Shown here: one piece after another, positions 27,810 through 39,565 of the stretch | Numbering within the stretch: the first letter of the stretch is position 1 | How the letters are laid out: each line of letters begins with the position of its first letter | The notes under the pieces: model-generated | What the model was told of the DNA's origin: nothing | Databases searched by the model: none | What the model saw: only the letters and a program-made list of their open reading frames with translations | From: JARFPW01 sp035464655 | GTDB taxonomy: Bacteria; Gemmatimonadota; Gemmatimonadetes; Palauibacterales; Palauibacteraceae | NCBI GenBank assembly: GCA_035464655.1 | Contig: DATHRZ010000063.1 | Coordinates: forward strand, 1 to 64,000 | Direction: 5' to 3' | DNA length: 64,000 nucleotides | Translations under genes and position numbers: made by a program

Positions 27810-29704
27810 AGGCTGCGCTCCGAAATTTCGGGCGAGCCGCCGGGGGGAACCCGACCCTCGATCTCCGACAGCAGGCGACGCGCGACGGGCGCCAGGGCGC
27901 TGCCCGGATGTTCGACGATCAGTTTCCGGAGCCAGGCGCGCGCCGCGTCGGGCCGATCGGGCAGTTCCGCCCTCGCGAGGGCCATCAGCGCCCCGGTCGC
28001 CTCGGGGGTCTCGGGAAACGCCTCGACCAGGGCGCGCCGCACCTCCGTCGCTTCCTCCGCGAAGCCATCGTGCGCCAGCGCCCCGGCGGCCATGCGCATG
28101 AGCCCCGCCGCCGCCTGGGCGCCGGGCGTGCCGGCCGCCGCGCCCGATGCCGCCCATGCGCGCGCCGATTCCGTCAGCGCGCCGGGATCGCCGTCGGAGC
28201 GCAGGGCGAAGATCCCGCGTCCGAGTCGAGCGATATCGGCGGAATCGGCACGCGAGAACACGTCCAGCAGCAGCAGGATTTCCGTGCGTTGCCCCGGATC
28301 GCCTCCCGGAATGGTGCCCGCCGTCTCGAGGTGCTCGCGAGCCTGCGACACCCGGCCGCGAAACAGGGCCAGGTGCCCGCGCTGCGCCTCGAGCCGCGCG
28401 GCCGTCGAGGCGTCGGACGGCTGCCGCGGGCCCAGGGCGAGAGCGCGCTGCGCCGCCCCGACGTCACCGCGCCGCACGCGCGCCTGCGAAAGCCGGATGG
28501 CCAGGTCGGCGAGCTCCGCGTCTTCACGCGGATACTCGGCCGCGTGCCGTTCGATCAACCGTTCGGCGGCTCCGTCGTCTTCGTCGGCCCGCAGTACGAC
28601 GAGGCTGTTGATCGCGAGGCGGCGTGTATCGCTGCCTTCCGGCGCCGCCGACAGGATGCGCTCGAACGCCGCGCGCGCGTGGTCGCGATCGCCGAGCTCG
28701 AGGGCGATGCTCGCTTCGACGGCCTCCCACTGCAAGCGCTCGCGCGCGTCGGTGGCGTCGGACGCGAGTCGGGCGGCCGCCCAGCGGGCGTCTTCCGCGT
28801 ACCCGGCTTCGCGCGCATCGGCGTAGTACTTCCGCAGCACCTGGCGCCGCGTTTCGGCGGGGGCGCGCTCGACGACGCGCTCCGCCAGCCGGCGGGCCGT
28901 CTCGGCGCGGCCGAGCCGCAGCACGAGGTCGAGCCCGCCGCGCAGCGCCCCGATCCCGACCGGCGTCCCTTCAAGCACGAGCTCGATCGCGTCGACGACG
29001 CGTTCGCGGTCGACGCCCGGCGTGCGGAGGTGCGCCTCGACGGCCGACACGCCGGCCTCGCCCCACGCGAGCACGCGCAGCCACTCGCGCGCCGCCGACT
29101 CGCTCTGGCCGGCCGACTCGTGCAACACGGCCAGTTCCTGGGCGAACAGATCGTCGTCGTCGATGCGCTCGCGGGCGTCGAGCAGCGCCCCGACGGCCTC
29201 GTCGTGACGGCCCAGGGTCGCGTAGGTATTCGAGAGCTCGGCGTAGCCCGATACGTCCGACGGACGGGCCTCCACCCATTCGCGGGCCGTCGCCAGCGCG
29301 CGCTCCGACATCCCCGAGGCGGCGAGCGCGCGGACGTAGACCTGGTGAATCGCCGCCTGTTCGTAGGGCGCCGCATCGGCGGCGACCTCGGCAAACGGCA
29401 GGACGACGTCGGGCGCCCCGCGGGCCTCGGTGAGCCGGGCGAGCATGGCCAGGGCCTGGCTGGCCGTCGGCTGCGTACCGAGCAGCTCGATGAGCGCCCG
29501 CTCGGCCTCGCCCGGCTGGCCCGAACGCTCGAGCTGGATGGCGAGGGCGAGCGTCCGGCTCTCCTCGGCCCGCGCCCCGCTCGTCGTCTGGGCCGCCGCG
29601 TGGGCCGCCGGCAGGGCGGCCGAGACGGCGGTGAGTCCCGCGACGGCCGCAACGACGGTGACGACCGCGGATACGGTGCCGCCGAGCCGCGCGATGCGCC
29701 TCAT
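27806..29704 (-). CDS. Periplasmic TPR-repeat protein
   Basis: The 632-residue protein starts at the ATG at 29704 and has a signal peptide (MRRIARLGGTVSAVV then an Ala-rich stretch ending AHAAAQ). From residue ~45 it consists of helical repeats typical of TPR modules: LALAIQLERSGQPGEAERAL, YAELSNTYATLGRHDEAVGA and others, covering most of the chain. Such proteins act as scaffolds in envelope complexes. It sits between the DUF4175 membrane protein and the AsnB-like protein, with 4-base overlaps on both sides, so it is probably part of the same assembly. A longer frame exists upstream but overlaps the DUF4175 gene and has no domain. Confidence 0.8.
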   Translation of the reverse strand: MRRIARLGGTVSAVVTVVAAVAGLTAVSAALPAAHAAAQTTSGARAEESRTLALAIQLERSGQPGEAERALIELLGTQPTASQALAMLARLTEARGAPDVVLPFAEVAADAAPYEQAAIHQVYVRALAASGMSERALATAREWVEARPSDVSGYAELSNTYATLGRHDEAVGALLDARERIDDDDLFAQELAVLHESAGQSESAAREWLRVLAWGEAGVSAVEAHLRTPGVDRERVVDAIELVLEGTPVGIGALRGGLDLVLRLGRAETARRLAERVVERAPAETRRQVLRKYYADAREAGYAEDARWAAARLASDATDARERLQWEAVEASIALELGDRDHARAAFERILSAAPEGSDTRRLAINSLVVLRADEDDGAAERLIERHAAEYPREDAELADLAIRLSQARVRRGDVGAAQRALALGPRQPSDASTAARLEAQRGHLALFRGRVSQAREHLETAGTIPGGDPGQRTEILLLLDVFSRADSADIARLGRGIFALRSDGDPGALTESARAWAASGAAAGTPGAQAAAGLMRMAAGALAHDGFAEEATEVRRALVEAFPETPEATGALMALARAELPDRPDAARAWLRKLIVEHPGSALAPVARRLLSEIEGRVPPGGSPEISERSL

Positions 29705-32700
29705 GGCTGGCTCCCTTCGGGGCTTCCCGCCGCGGCATTCAGCCGGTCGAAGTAGTCGAGGATCAGCCGGCGGGCCGCGTTCGACACGCCGGTCAGCGCG
29801 GCATCGGTCGGATAGGGGTAGCGTGGCCCAGCCTCGATGTTCCCCGTGGACTCGGGCACGGCGCCGGGCCGCGACAGGTCGGCGGCTTCCGACGCGCGAC
29901 GCGTCGGGTCTTCGTCCCGCTCCAGCGAACGCCCGGCGTCGAGCAGCCGGCGGAACAGACGCTCCTGGCGCTCGAGCGTCTGGCGGTCGAGCCTGCCCCC
30001 GCGCAGCTCGCTGGCGATGTCGCCGGCCTCGGCCGACAACAGGTCGGGCCGCGCCGGCAGCTCCTGCGCCTCGGGACGCTGCCCGAGTTCTTCGAGCTGA
30101 CGGGCGATCTCTTCCTGTCGCTCGGCCAGCCGGCGCATCTGGGCGGCCATCGGCTGCCCGCCCTGCTGCATCAGCATGAGTCCGCCCGACTCGCGGTTGA
30201 GCCCCGCCTGGCTCTGGCTCATCTGGGCAAGCTGGTCGAGCAGTTCCTCCATGCCGGTGGCCGACCCGGCGTTCTCGACCTGCTGGCGGCTCGCCATCAG
30301 ACGACTGGCCAGGTCGTTGAGCGTCTCGACCAGGGCCCGGCCCTCGGCGGCCGCGGTGCGCGGCGGCCCCTCGCCGGCGCTGAGCGATTCGCCCAGGTCC
30401 TGCATCCGCTCCCTCGCCTGCGCGGCGCTGCGGCCCACGGTCTCGTCGATCAGGGCCGTCTTGCGGCCGGCCTCCGACAGCGACTCGAGCAACTGATCGA
30501 GGCCCTGCACGAGCGCCGCCTGGCGGCCCGACAGGTCGGACGGATCCATCGTCCTGGCGGCGAGTTCCTCGGCCAGGGCGCCCTGCTCTCCTGCCAGGTC
30601 GAGCGCTTCGCCCGTCGCCCGCTCGATGGCTTCGAGCGCCTCCTTCTTCCAATCCTCGTTCAGCATCTGCCCGGCCTGCTGCATCGACTCGGCGGCCTCC
30701 GACATCTTGCCGGCCGCCTGCGCCGCCTGCTGCTGGCCGCCCTGCTGCTGGCCGCCTTGCGGCTGACCTCCAGCCTGTGGGTCGCCGCTGCGGGCCGCGT
30801 CCGACGCCTCGCGCATCTCACCCGACGCCTCCGAGGCCGCCTGCATCCCCTGCCCGACCGAGTCGGCGGCGGCGTCGAGCCCCTGCTGCTCGAGGCGCTC
30901 GCGCAGCTCCTGCATCTGCTCGGCCAGCCGCTCGGCGTCGTCCGACGCGGCGGCTTCGGCGTCGGCCCACTCCTCGGTGTCGTCGAACGATTCGGCCAGC
31001 GACGACTGCCGCTCGGCGAGCCGCTCGGCCGCCTCGACGGCCTCCTTCATCGACTGCTCGGTCGCCACGCGCTCCATCAGCGACAGGGTGCGCTCGAGGC
31101 GGCTCTCGAGCTCGCGCAGCGTGTTCGACAGCTCGCCCAGCTCCTGTTGCGTCCGCGGCTGATCGAGGTTGCGCAGGGCTTCCTCGAGTTGGCGCAGTCG
31201 CTCGCCGAGGCCCGTCTCCTCGATCTGCCGGAACAGCTCGTCGAGCTCCTCCATCTTCTCGCGCATCGCGGCGTCGGACATGCCCGAGTCTTCGGCGCCC
31301 TCGCGCATCTCCTCCAGCTCGCGCCTCATCTCGGCCACGCGCTCGTCGAGGTCTTCGCCCCGTTCGAGTACGCGCCGGGCCTCTTCGGTCGCGCCGAAGT
31401 CGGCTTCGTCCTGTGCGCTGCGCGCCGACGCGGCACTCTCACGCCCGCTCGTCCGGCGCTCCGCGTCGCGGGCCGCCCGTGCGAGGTCGGCCGCATCCTC
31501 CTGCAGCTCGCGCCCGCTGCGCGCGAGGTCGCTCGCCGTCTCGGCGGCCGACCGACGGAGCTCTGACATCGTCGGCACATAGACCTTGAAGGTGTCGGAG
31601 CGAGCGGTGCCGTGGCCGGGATTCGCGTCGCCGGCGCGCGCCGTGTAGAACAGCGTGTCGCCGGGCACGACGTCGAGCGCGTCGAGTCGCAACACCGGCC
31701 GGAGGACGAGACGATCGGCGCGCTCGGACACTCCACCGGCCTCCCACAGCGGCACGGCGCGCGGCTCGCTCCGCAGGCCCGCGGCCGACACGCGCCACGT
31801 CTCGAGATCGACGACGTCGAGGCCGATGTCGTCGCGCGCGTCGATGACCAGCGGCAGCCGCAGATCGACGCTCGCCGCCGTGTCGCGCCCCGGAAACGTG
31901 ATCAGCACTTCTGGCATCAGGTCGGGCACCACGCGGACCTCGAACGGAGACGGCGGACTGAGTCCGGGTAGCTCGCCCGCGGGCTCGAACGTCCATGCCC
32001 ACGAGCCGTCGCGGCGCGGCCGCCAGTCGGCGCTGAACCGGTCGCCCTCCACCTCGAACGGCACGTGTCCGTCCGCCGCCGAGTCGGTGAGGGCCGCGGC
32101 GGCGAGCGGCGCGTTCGTGTGACCACGGATTCGAACCAGGGTTCCCGCCGGGAGCTCGAGCCCGGCGCCGGGCGCGCCCAGCGTTTCGGCAGGCCGGCCC
32201 AGGTACGACGGATAGCGCAGCTCGACGGTGAGCTGCGTGACGAGCAGCGGATCGAGCGGCACGACTTCGTAGGCGGCCGACCGCGAGCCGTCGTCGCCTT
32301 CGACCCAGTAGGTGATGGGGGCGTCGACGGGGCCGATCGCCCCGCGCGCCCTGCCGTCGTCGCCGACCGCCACCAGGCGCCGGCGAATCGGTTCGGCCTC
32401 GGCCTGCCAGGTGAGCGCGACCGAATCGCGCAGCACGGCCACGGCACGCACGTCGAGCGGAGTGCCGCGCAGCACGGCCGTGTCGCCGGGCGCGACCCGG
32501 ATACGCGGGGGGGGAGGCGGGAACGCCGTCGTCCACGGACGGCTGAGCGCCTCCGCGGCTTTCGCCGTGCGGGCCGGCGCCCGTGCCGCCATCAGGGCGA
32601 GCGCACCGATTCCGAGCGTGAACAGCACGCCGCCGATGATGATCCGGCGGCCGGTGAGGCGGAGCGTGTCGGGAAACAGCTCCCAGTCTTCCCGGGCCGC

Positions 32701-33099
32701 CAGCGCGTCGGCCACCCGGTCGCGCCCGAGTCGGGCGAGCGAGGCCGAGCCGCCGCGCGTCGGGGTCACTAGCTCGAGCGCGCCGGCGAGCTGGCCGCGG
32801 CGCAGGCCGATCGAGCGCTCGACTTCCGGCACGAGCACGGGCTCGCGGCTGTCGCCCAGGTAGCGCCGGGCGACGAGCGCGACGAGCACGCCACCCGCGA
32901 CGGCGAGCAAGGCGAGGCCGAGCGGGATCCACGAGCCGGGCCGGTGGACGGCCTGTTCGGGCAGCAGGGCCGCGACGACGATCGCGACGCAGACCACCGC
33001 GACGACCAGGGCCGCCGCGGTAACGCCGAGCGCGAGGCGCACGCGCCGGGCCAGCCGCCGGATGCGGCCCAGCTCACCCGGCTGTCGTGTGTCCCTCAT
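29701..33099 (-). CDS. DUF4175-type large membrane protein with coiled-coil region
   Basis: The 1132-residue protein has two membrane helices near residues 22-45 and 52-75, a third at about 150-172 and a Pro-rich stretch (FPPPPPRIRVAPGD). A beta-rich segment to ~530 follows (TYWVEGDDGSRSAAYEVVPL, VELRYPSYLGRP). The remaining half is highly charged, rich in Glu, Arg and Gln and predicted coiled coil, with a low-complexity PQGGQQQGGQQQ run near residue 780. This is the DUF4175 architecture, seen in Gemmatimonadota and Bacteroidota near MoxR/DUF58/TPR genes, where a link to envelope stress has been proposed; experimental function is lacking. It overlaps rsmI upstream and the TPR gene downstream by 4 bases each. 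Confidence 0.8.
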   Translation of the reverse strand: MRDTRQPGELGRIRRLARRVRLALGVTAAALVVAVVCVAIVVAALLPEQAVHRPGSWIPLGLALLAVAGGVLVALVARRYLGDSREPVLVPEVERSIGLRRGQLAGALELVTPTRGGSASLARLGRDRVADALAAREDWELFPDTLRLTGRRIIIGGVLFTLGIGALALMAARAPARTAKAAEALSRPWTTAFPPPPPRIRVAPGDTAVLRGTPLDVRAVAVLRDSVALTWQAEAEPIRRRLVAVGDDGRARGAIGPVDAPITYWVEGDDGSRSAAYEVVPLDPLLVTQLTVELRYPSYLGRPAETLGAPGAGLELPAGTLVRIRGHTNAPLAAAALTDSAADGHVPFEVEGDRFSADWRPRRDGSWAWTFEPAGELPGLSPPSPFEVRVVPDLMPEVLITFPGRDTAASVDLRLPLVIDARDDIGLDVVDLETWRVSAAGLRSEPRAVPLWEAGGVSERADRLVLRPVLRLDALDVVPGDTLFYTARAGDANPGHGTARSDTFKVYVPTMSELRRSAAETASDLARSGRELQEDAADLARAARDAERRTSGRESAASARSAQDEADFGATEEARRVLERGEDLDERVAEMRRELEEMREGAEDSGMSDAAMREKMEELDELFRQIEETGLGERLRQLEEALRNLDQPRTQQELGELSNTLRELESRLERTLSLMERVATEQSMKEAVEAAERLAERQSSLAESFDDTEEWADAEAAASDDAERLAEQMQELRERLEQQGLDAAADSVGQGMQAASEASGEMREASDAARSGDPQAGGQPQGGQQQGGQQQAAQAAGKMSEAAESMQQAGQMLNEDWKKEALEAIERATGEALDLAGEQGALAEELAARTMDPSDLSGRQAALVQGLDQLLESLSEAGRKTALIDETVGRSAAQARERMQDLGESLSAGEGPPRTAAAEGRALVETLNDLASRLMASRQQVENAGSATGMEELLDQLAQMSQSQAGLNRESGGLMLMQQGGQPMAAQMRRLAERQEEIARQLEELGQRPEAQELPARPDLLSAEAGDIASELRGGRLDRQTLERQERLFRRLLDAGRSLERDEDPTRRASEAADLSRPGAVPESTGNIEAGPRYPYPTDAALTGVSNAARRLILDYFDRLNAAAGSPEGSQP

Positions 33100-33995
33100 C
33101 TCTGCCCCCCGTCCTCTTCCGCGTCCCGGCTCGCCTCGAGGGCGATCTCATACGCCGCGTTGCGCGGCATCCCGTAGTCCTGCTTCAGCGCGGCGGCGAT
33201 TTCCCGCGTGCTCGCGCCCTGCGCCGCCATGCGGCCGGCGGCGGCCCGCACCTCGGTCTCGTCCGCTTCACCGGCAGCGCCCCGTTCGCCCGCGTCAGCC
33301 GCCTCCGGACGCGCGCGCTCGACGACGACCGTAACCTCGCCGCGTACTTCCGCTTCCCCGTAATAGTCGCCCAGGCTCGCCACCGTTCCACGGCGCACCT
33401 CCTCGTGCACCTTCGTGAGCTCGCGGCACACGCAGGCGGGCGTCTCCCCCAGGCCGGCTTCGGCGAGGTCGGAGAGCAGCCGGCCGACCCGCTTCGGCGA
33501 CTCGAACGCGACCACTGTCATGTCCAGGGCGACACACCTCTGCACCCAGGCATCGCGCTTCGCGCCGCCGCGGGGGGGAAACCCGAGAAAGGCGAACTGG
33601 TCGGCGCCGAAGCCCGAGGCGGCGAGGGCGGCGAGGACCGCCGAGGGGCCGGGGATCGGCACGACGGGCAGGCCCGCGTCGGCCACGGCGCGGACGAGGG
33701 CGGCGCCTGGATCCGACACCGACGGGGTGCCGGCGTCGGTCACCAGGGCGCGGTCCTCGCCGCTCTCGAGTGCCGCGAGCACTTCCTCCACCCGCCCGCG
33801 CTCGTTGTGGGCGTGCAGGGACACGAGCCGGGTCTGCAGGTCGAAGTGCCGCACCAGCTTGAGGGTGCGCCGGGTGTCTTCGGCATAGACGACGGGAACC
33901 CGCCCGAGGACCTCGAGCGCGCGCGGTGACAGATCGGCGAGGTTGCCGATCGGCGTCGCGACCAGATACAGCGTGCCGGAGTCCACGGATATCAA
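33096..33995 (-). CDS. rsmI: 16S rRNA (cytidine(1402)-2'-O)-methyltransferase
   Basis: The 299-residue protein has the TP-methylase fold: GTLYLVATPIGNLADLSPRA at the N-terminus, VYAEDTRRTLKLV, then GTPSVSDPGAALV and PGPSAVLAALAASG. RsmI methylates the ribose of C1402 in 16S rRNA, in the decoding centre. A TTG at 33995 or a GTG at 33986 can serve as start; the TTG is kept because it opens the frame, though either is possible. The gene overlaps the DUF4175 start by 4 bases, which suggests a shared transcript with that otherwise unrelated group. Confidence 0.93.
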   Translation of the reverse strand: MISVDSGTLYLVATPIGNLADLSPRALEVLGRVPVVYAEDTRRTLKLVRHFDLQTRLVSLHAHNERGRVEEVLAALESGEDRALVTDAGTPSVSDPGAALVRAVADAGLPVVPIPGPSAVLAALAASGFGADQFAFLGFPPRGGAKRDAWVQRCVALDMTVVAFESPKRVGRLLSDLAEAGLGETPACVCRELTKVHEEVRRGTVASLGDYYGEAEVRGEVTVVVERARPEAADAGERGAAGEADETEVRAAAGRMAAQGASTREIAAALKQDYGMPRNAAYEIALEASRDAEEDGGQR

Positions 33996-34041
33996 CTACC
34001 TGTCAAAGAGAACGCCCTCCGCCGCTTCGGGCCGGAGGGCG
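33996..34041 (-). terminator. Likely intrinsic terminator after trxA
   Basis: The arms CGCCCTCCG (34013-34021) and CGGAGGGCG (34033-34041) pair perfectly. On the minus strand they are followed by TTCTCTTT. It lies 39 bases past the trxA stop and so should separate trxA from rsmI, although some read-through is likely. Confidence 0.7.
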
Positions 34042-34079
34042 CGATTGAGGCGCTGCGTGTTCGACGAGCGCGCCGCGCC

Positions 34080-34409
34080 TCAGGCGTGCGCGTTGATCAG
34101 AGCTTCGAGCTGTCCCTTCGAACGGACGCCGACGACCGTCTCGACCAGCTCACCGTCCTTGAAATACAGAATGGTCGGTATCGAGCGAACGTTGAACTTC
34201 TCGGTCACGCGGCGGTTCGTATCGACGTCGAGCTTGCCGACCTTGACCTTGCCCGCGTACTCCTCTGCCAGACTCTCGATCGCCGGCGCGACGGCGTGGC
34301 ACGGGCCGCACCACTCGGCCCAGAAATCGACGACCGCGAGGCCTTCGCCTCCCTCGATTTCCGTGCCGAAGGTCTCGTCGGTGACTTCGAGTACGTGTTC
34401 GTTGGCCAT
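34080..34409 (-). CDS. trxA: Thioredoxin
   Basis: The 109-residue protein starts at the ATG at 34409, with a GAGGAG ribosome site nine bases upstream. The active site is WAEWCGPCHAVAP (C34, C37), with GKLDVDTNRRVTEKFNVRSIPT, the cis-proline loop, further along. It is a normal-length cytoplasmic thioredoxin that reduces disulfides using thioredoxin reductase. The gene is followed by an intrinsic terminator. It diverges from the methylmalonyl-CoA epimerase gene over 65 bases. Confidence 0.96.
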   Translation of the reverse strand: MANEHVLEVTDETFGTEIEGGEGLAVVDFWAEWCGPCHAVAPAIESLAEEYAGKVKVGKLDVDTNRRVTEKFNVRSIPTILYFKDGELVETVVGVRSKGQLEALINAHA

Positions 34410-34474
34410 TATATTACGGCTCCTCAATTCCTGGTGGATGGAAAATCTTCGCGTGCAGGTCTAGGTTCACAACC

Positions 34475-34885
34475 GTGAACAAGATCGACCACATCGGAAT
34501 CGCGGTCAATTCCCTCGCAGAGGCCGTTCCGGCCTTCTCCGCCCTGCTTGGAAGTAACAGCCGGGGCGAGGAAGATGTTCCCTCCGAAGGCGTGCGCGTG
34601 GCCTTTTTCGGCGAGGGATCCGGGCGCATCGAACTGCTCGAGGCGACGAGCCCCGATTCCCCCGTCGCCCGCTTCCTCGAGAAGCGCGGCGAGGGCGTCC
34701 ACCACGTCTGCCTCGCGGTGACGGATCTCGATGCCGCGCTCGAACGGGCCGACGATGCGGGACTGCGAGTCCTCGATCCGCGCATCCGGCCCGGAGCGGG
34801 CGGACGGCGCGTCGCCTTCCTGCACCCGAAGACCACATCGGGCGTGCTCATCGAGTTGAGCGAGGGCGACGAGCCGGGCGGGTGA
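34475..34885 (+). CDS. mce: Methylmalonyl-CoA epimerase (VOC superfamily)
   Basis: The 136-residue protein starts at GTG. Two VOC half-domains are visible: KIDHIGIAVNSLAEAVPAFS and GVHHVCLAVTDLDAAL, which supply the metal-binding His, with the acidic VLIELSE near the end. Length and motifs fit the enzyme that interconverts the two stereoisomers of methylmalonyl-CoA in propionyl-CoA metabolism. Methylmalonyl-CoA mutase is not in the window. It ends 15 bases from the convergent lipoprotein gene. Confidence 0.9.
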   Translation: MNKIDHIGIAVNSLAEAVPAFSALLGSNSRGEEDVPSEGVRVAFFGEGSGRIELLEATSPDSPVARFLEKRGEGVHHVCLAVTDLDAALERADDAGLRVLDPRIRPGAGGRRVAFLHPKTTSGVLIELSEGDEPGG

Positions 34886-34900
34886 TCCGGCTCGGCCGGC

Positions 34901-35413
34901 TCAATTCAGGTTGCCGCCGCTGAGGCGGTCCGCGTCGAGCTGCTCGACGTACCAGCGGCCGCCGGCGTCGTGCGCCGTGACGAACGGAACCATCACGCTT
35001 CCCTTGCGCGTCCCCTCCATCCGCACCTCGTAGCGCGTCCGGTTGGGGCCGAGCCCGGCGAGATTGGCGACCCGCAACTCATAGTCACGGTGCTTGAGCA
35101 GGCGCGACAGGACGACCATGCGCGCCTCGGTCTCCTGCACGCCGAATCGTTCGATGGCCGGTCCCTCGGCCGTGCCGAACACGGTCCACATCCCCTCGTA
35201 GTCCTCATTCTGCGCCGCGTCGAGGAACTGGACGACGGCGTTCTCGGACGTGGCCGCCCCGTAGCCACCGACCGGGGAAGGGACGCCCGCTCCCTGCGAG
35301 ACGCCGCCGCATGCCGTGGCGGCGAAAGCGAGGGCACCGGCGAGGCCGACGATCGCGCGTTCGCTCGTCGCGCGGCCCCTGGTTCGGGTACGCGCCCTGG
35401 GGGATGGGGTCAA
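34901..35413 (-). CDS. Lipoprotein of unknown function (TTG start)
   Basis: The frame is open upstream, but the TTG at 35413 is the best start because GGAGG sits 5 bases before it. This gives 170 residues: a basic N-terminus (TPSPRARTRTRGRATSER), a hydrophobic segment ending ALAFAATAC with a lipobox, then a globular domain with ENAVVQFLDAAQNEDYEGMW and RTRYEVRMEGTRKGS. The domain has the form of small NTF2-like or DUF4878-like periplasmic proteins, in which a short stress-type fold follows the lipid anchor; I could not assign it firmly. It lies between mce and clpB. Confidence 0.65.
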   Translation of the reverse strand: MTPSPRARTRTRGRATSERAIVGLAGALAFAATACGGVSQGAGVPSPVGGYGAATSENAVVQFLDAAQNEDYEGMWTVFGTAEGPAIERFGVQETEARMVVLSRLLKHRDYELRVANLAGLGPNRTRYEVRMEGTRKGSVMVPFVTAHDAGGRWYVEQLDADRLSGGNLN

Positions 35414-35484
35414 ACGAGCCTCCGGTTGGTCAGCGTGAGTGGCGGTGCGTCGCACGACCCAATGTGGCGCCGCGGGGTTCGGGG

Positions 35485-38129
<2,645 letters not shown>

Positions 38130-38133
<4 letters not shown>

Positions 38134-38672
38134 CCCTCGATGTCCACCTTCCGCGCGCTCGTCTCGGTGTGCCGCGGCAGGGTCACCCTGAGCACGCCCT
38201 CATCGAGCCGCGCCTTGATCTCGTCGATGCGGACATCGGCCGGCATGCGCAGCGCGCGCCGGAACCCGCCGTACGGTCGCTCGGAGCGGCGGACGGCGGC
38301 GTTCTCGCCCCACTCGGGCCGCGAGCGTTCGCCGCTCAATACGACATCTTCGCCCTCCGTCGTCACCGAGATATCATCTCGCTTGACGCCCGGCAGATCG
38401 AACACTAGCAGATAGGCCTCCGGTGTCTCGACGAAGTCGTAGCGCGGATACCGGACGCTCGCGACGGGCGTGAAGTTCCGCACGCCTTCGAGAATGTCAT
38501 CCACGAGCCCGTGGATGTTGTCGGAAAAGGGCATCTCGCGCGTGGAGCGCCCGGCGCTCTCGGAGGCCCCGGCGCTCCCGGTGCTCTCGGCGCTCTCCGA
38601 GGCCCCGGTGCTCCCCGAGCTTCCCGCGTCGGTGCCTGGTTGCGCGCTGTCGTCGCTCGTGTCGGTCGTCAT
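38130..38672 (-). CDS. Small heat-shock protein Hsp20 with a low-complexity N-terminal arm
   Basis: The 180-residue protein has an N-terminal arm of about 45 residues built from Gly, Ser, Ala and Glu in loosely repeated units (GASESAES, GSAGASESAG). An alpha-crystallin domain follows (~74-170: DFVETPEAYLLVFDLPGVKR, EDVVLSGERSRPE, GGFRRALRMPADV). The end KVDIEG holds a short I-x-I-like motif. It is a holdase chaperone that keeps unfolded proteins soluble for ClpB/DnaK. The gene overlaps clpB by 4 bases; the low-complexity arm is unusual in composition. Confidence 0.88.
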
Positions 38673-38941
38673 CTTTCACGTCCTCGTCTGGGTCTGCCGC
38701 CGCTGGCGTTTCGGCGGCCTCGTTGTCTCGCTGTACGGAAGGGGCAAGGGCCATGCCCGGATTTCCTGCCGATTAGGCAGACCGAGGGCGCGGTTCACGC
38801 CCTCAGGTCAGGGCTGTCGTCGGCTCCCTGTGTAAATCGATTTTCACATGGTGCCGCGCACGCCCTGCACGCCGTGGCCGCAGCTTCGAATCTCGCGGGC
38901 CGTCCGTTGCCCGATTCGTGCCCGGTGCGTAGGCTTGCCGG
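38673..38941. promoter_or_regulatory. Divergent region between hsp20-clpB and the lipoprotein-mla operon
   Basis: Both promoters should lie in this 269-base gap. An inverted repeat, GAGGGCG with CGCCCTC (38784-38804), and a smaller palindrome CTGCCGATTAGGCAG are present. The gap has no CIRCE (HrcA) or HAIR (HspR) consensus and I see no convincing sigma-32 promoter, so heat-shock control cannot be assigned. Confidence 0.4.
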
Positions 38942-39565
38942 ATGATCCCCGTCCCAACGACAGGCGCCCGGCGTACCCTCGTCATCGCTTTCTCAACCGC
39001 CGTCGCGGCGGCTGTCGCGACGGGGGCCTGCGGTTCGGACGAGCCGGACTTCAGCGGTCCGATCGACGGCGACACTTACGTGGCGGTGATGGGCGAATTG
39101 GCCGACCTCGAACGCTTCCCGCCCTCGGGATCCACCTCGGCCGGCCGCAGCGCGCTCGCCGACTCGGCCCGGCAGGCCATCCTCGATCGTCACGGCGTCA
39201 CGGCCGACGAACTGCTCGATTTCGCCGAGGCGGCCGGGGCGCGGCCCGATCTGATGGTCGAACTCACCGATCGCATTGTCGCGCTCAGCGACTCGCTGGC
39301 TCGGCGGCGAACCGGCGCGGGGCGCGCCGCGGACTCCGCTGCCGCTGCCGCGCGCGAGTTCGACCTCGACCTCGATCCGGAGAGCGAACGCGTGCCCGAG
39401 ACCGCATCGGACACGGCGGGCGAGCAGGCACCTGACACGATGGCCGCACCCGCCACCGACGCCCGCGACTCGGCGCCTGCCACCGGGCTCGATCGTCGCT
39501 CGCTCCGCGAACGGGCGCGCGAGTTGCGCGAGCGAGCCGACACCGTGCGCGAGCCGTCTCCGTGA
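38942..39565 (+). CDS. Lipoprotein with DUF4296-like N-terminal region
   Basis: The 207-residue protein has a signal with basic start (TGARRTLVIAF) and ends VATGAC, giving a lipidated cysteine. The following ~70 residues (DTYVAVMGELADLERFP, ILDRHGVTADELLDFAEA) resemble DUF4296, a small helical lipoprotein domain. The C-terminal half is disordered, rich in Arg, Ala, Asp and Glu, and ends with repeated RERARELRERADTVRE. It starts the operon and its stop overlaps the mlaE GTG (GTGA). It could be an accessory subunit of the lipid transporter, but this is inferred only from position. Confidence 0.62.
   Translation: MIPVPTTGARRTLVIAFSTAVAAAVATGACGSDEPDFSGPIDGDTYVAVMGELADLERFPPSGSTSAGRSALADSARQAILDRHGVTADELLDFAEAAGARPDLMVELTDRIVALSDSLARRRTGAGRAADSAAAAAREFDLDLDPESERVPETASDTAGEQAPDTMAAPATDARDSAPATGLDRRSLRERARELRERADTVREPSP

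Noticed and set aside
38673..38941. CIRCE or HAIR heat-shock operator before hsp20
   Set aside because: Neither TTAGCACTC-N9-GAGTGCTAA nor CTTGAGT-N7-ACTCAAG is present; only a 7-base inverted repeat is seen.
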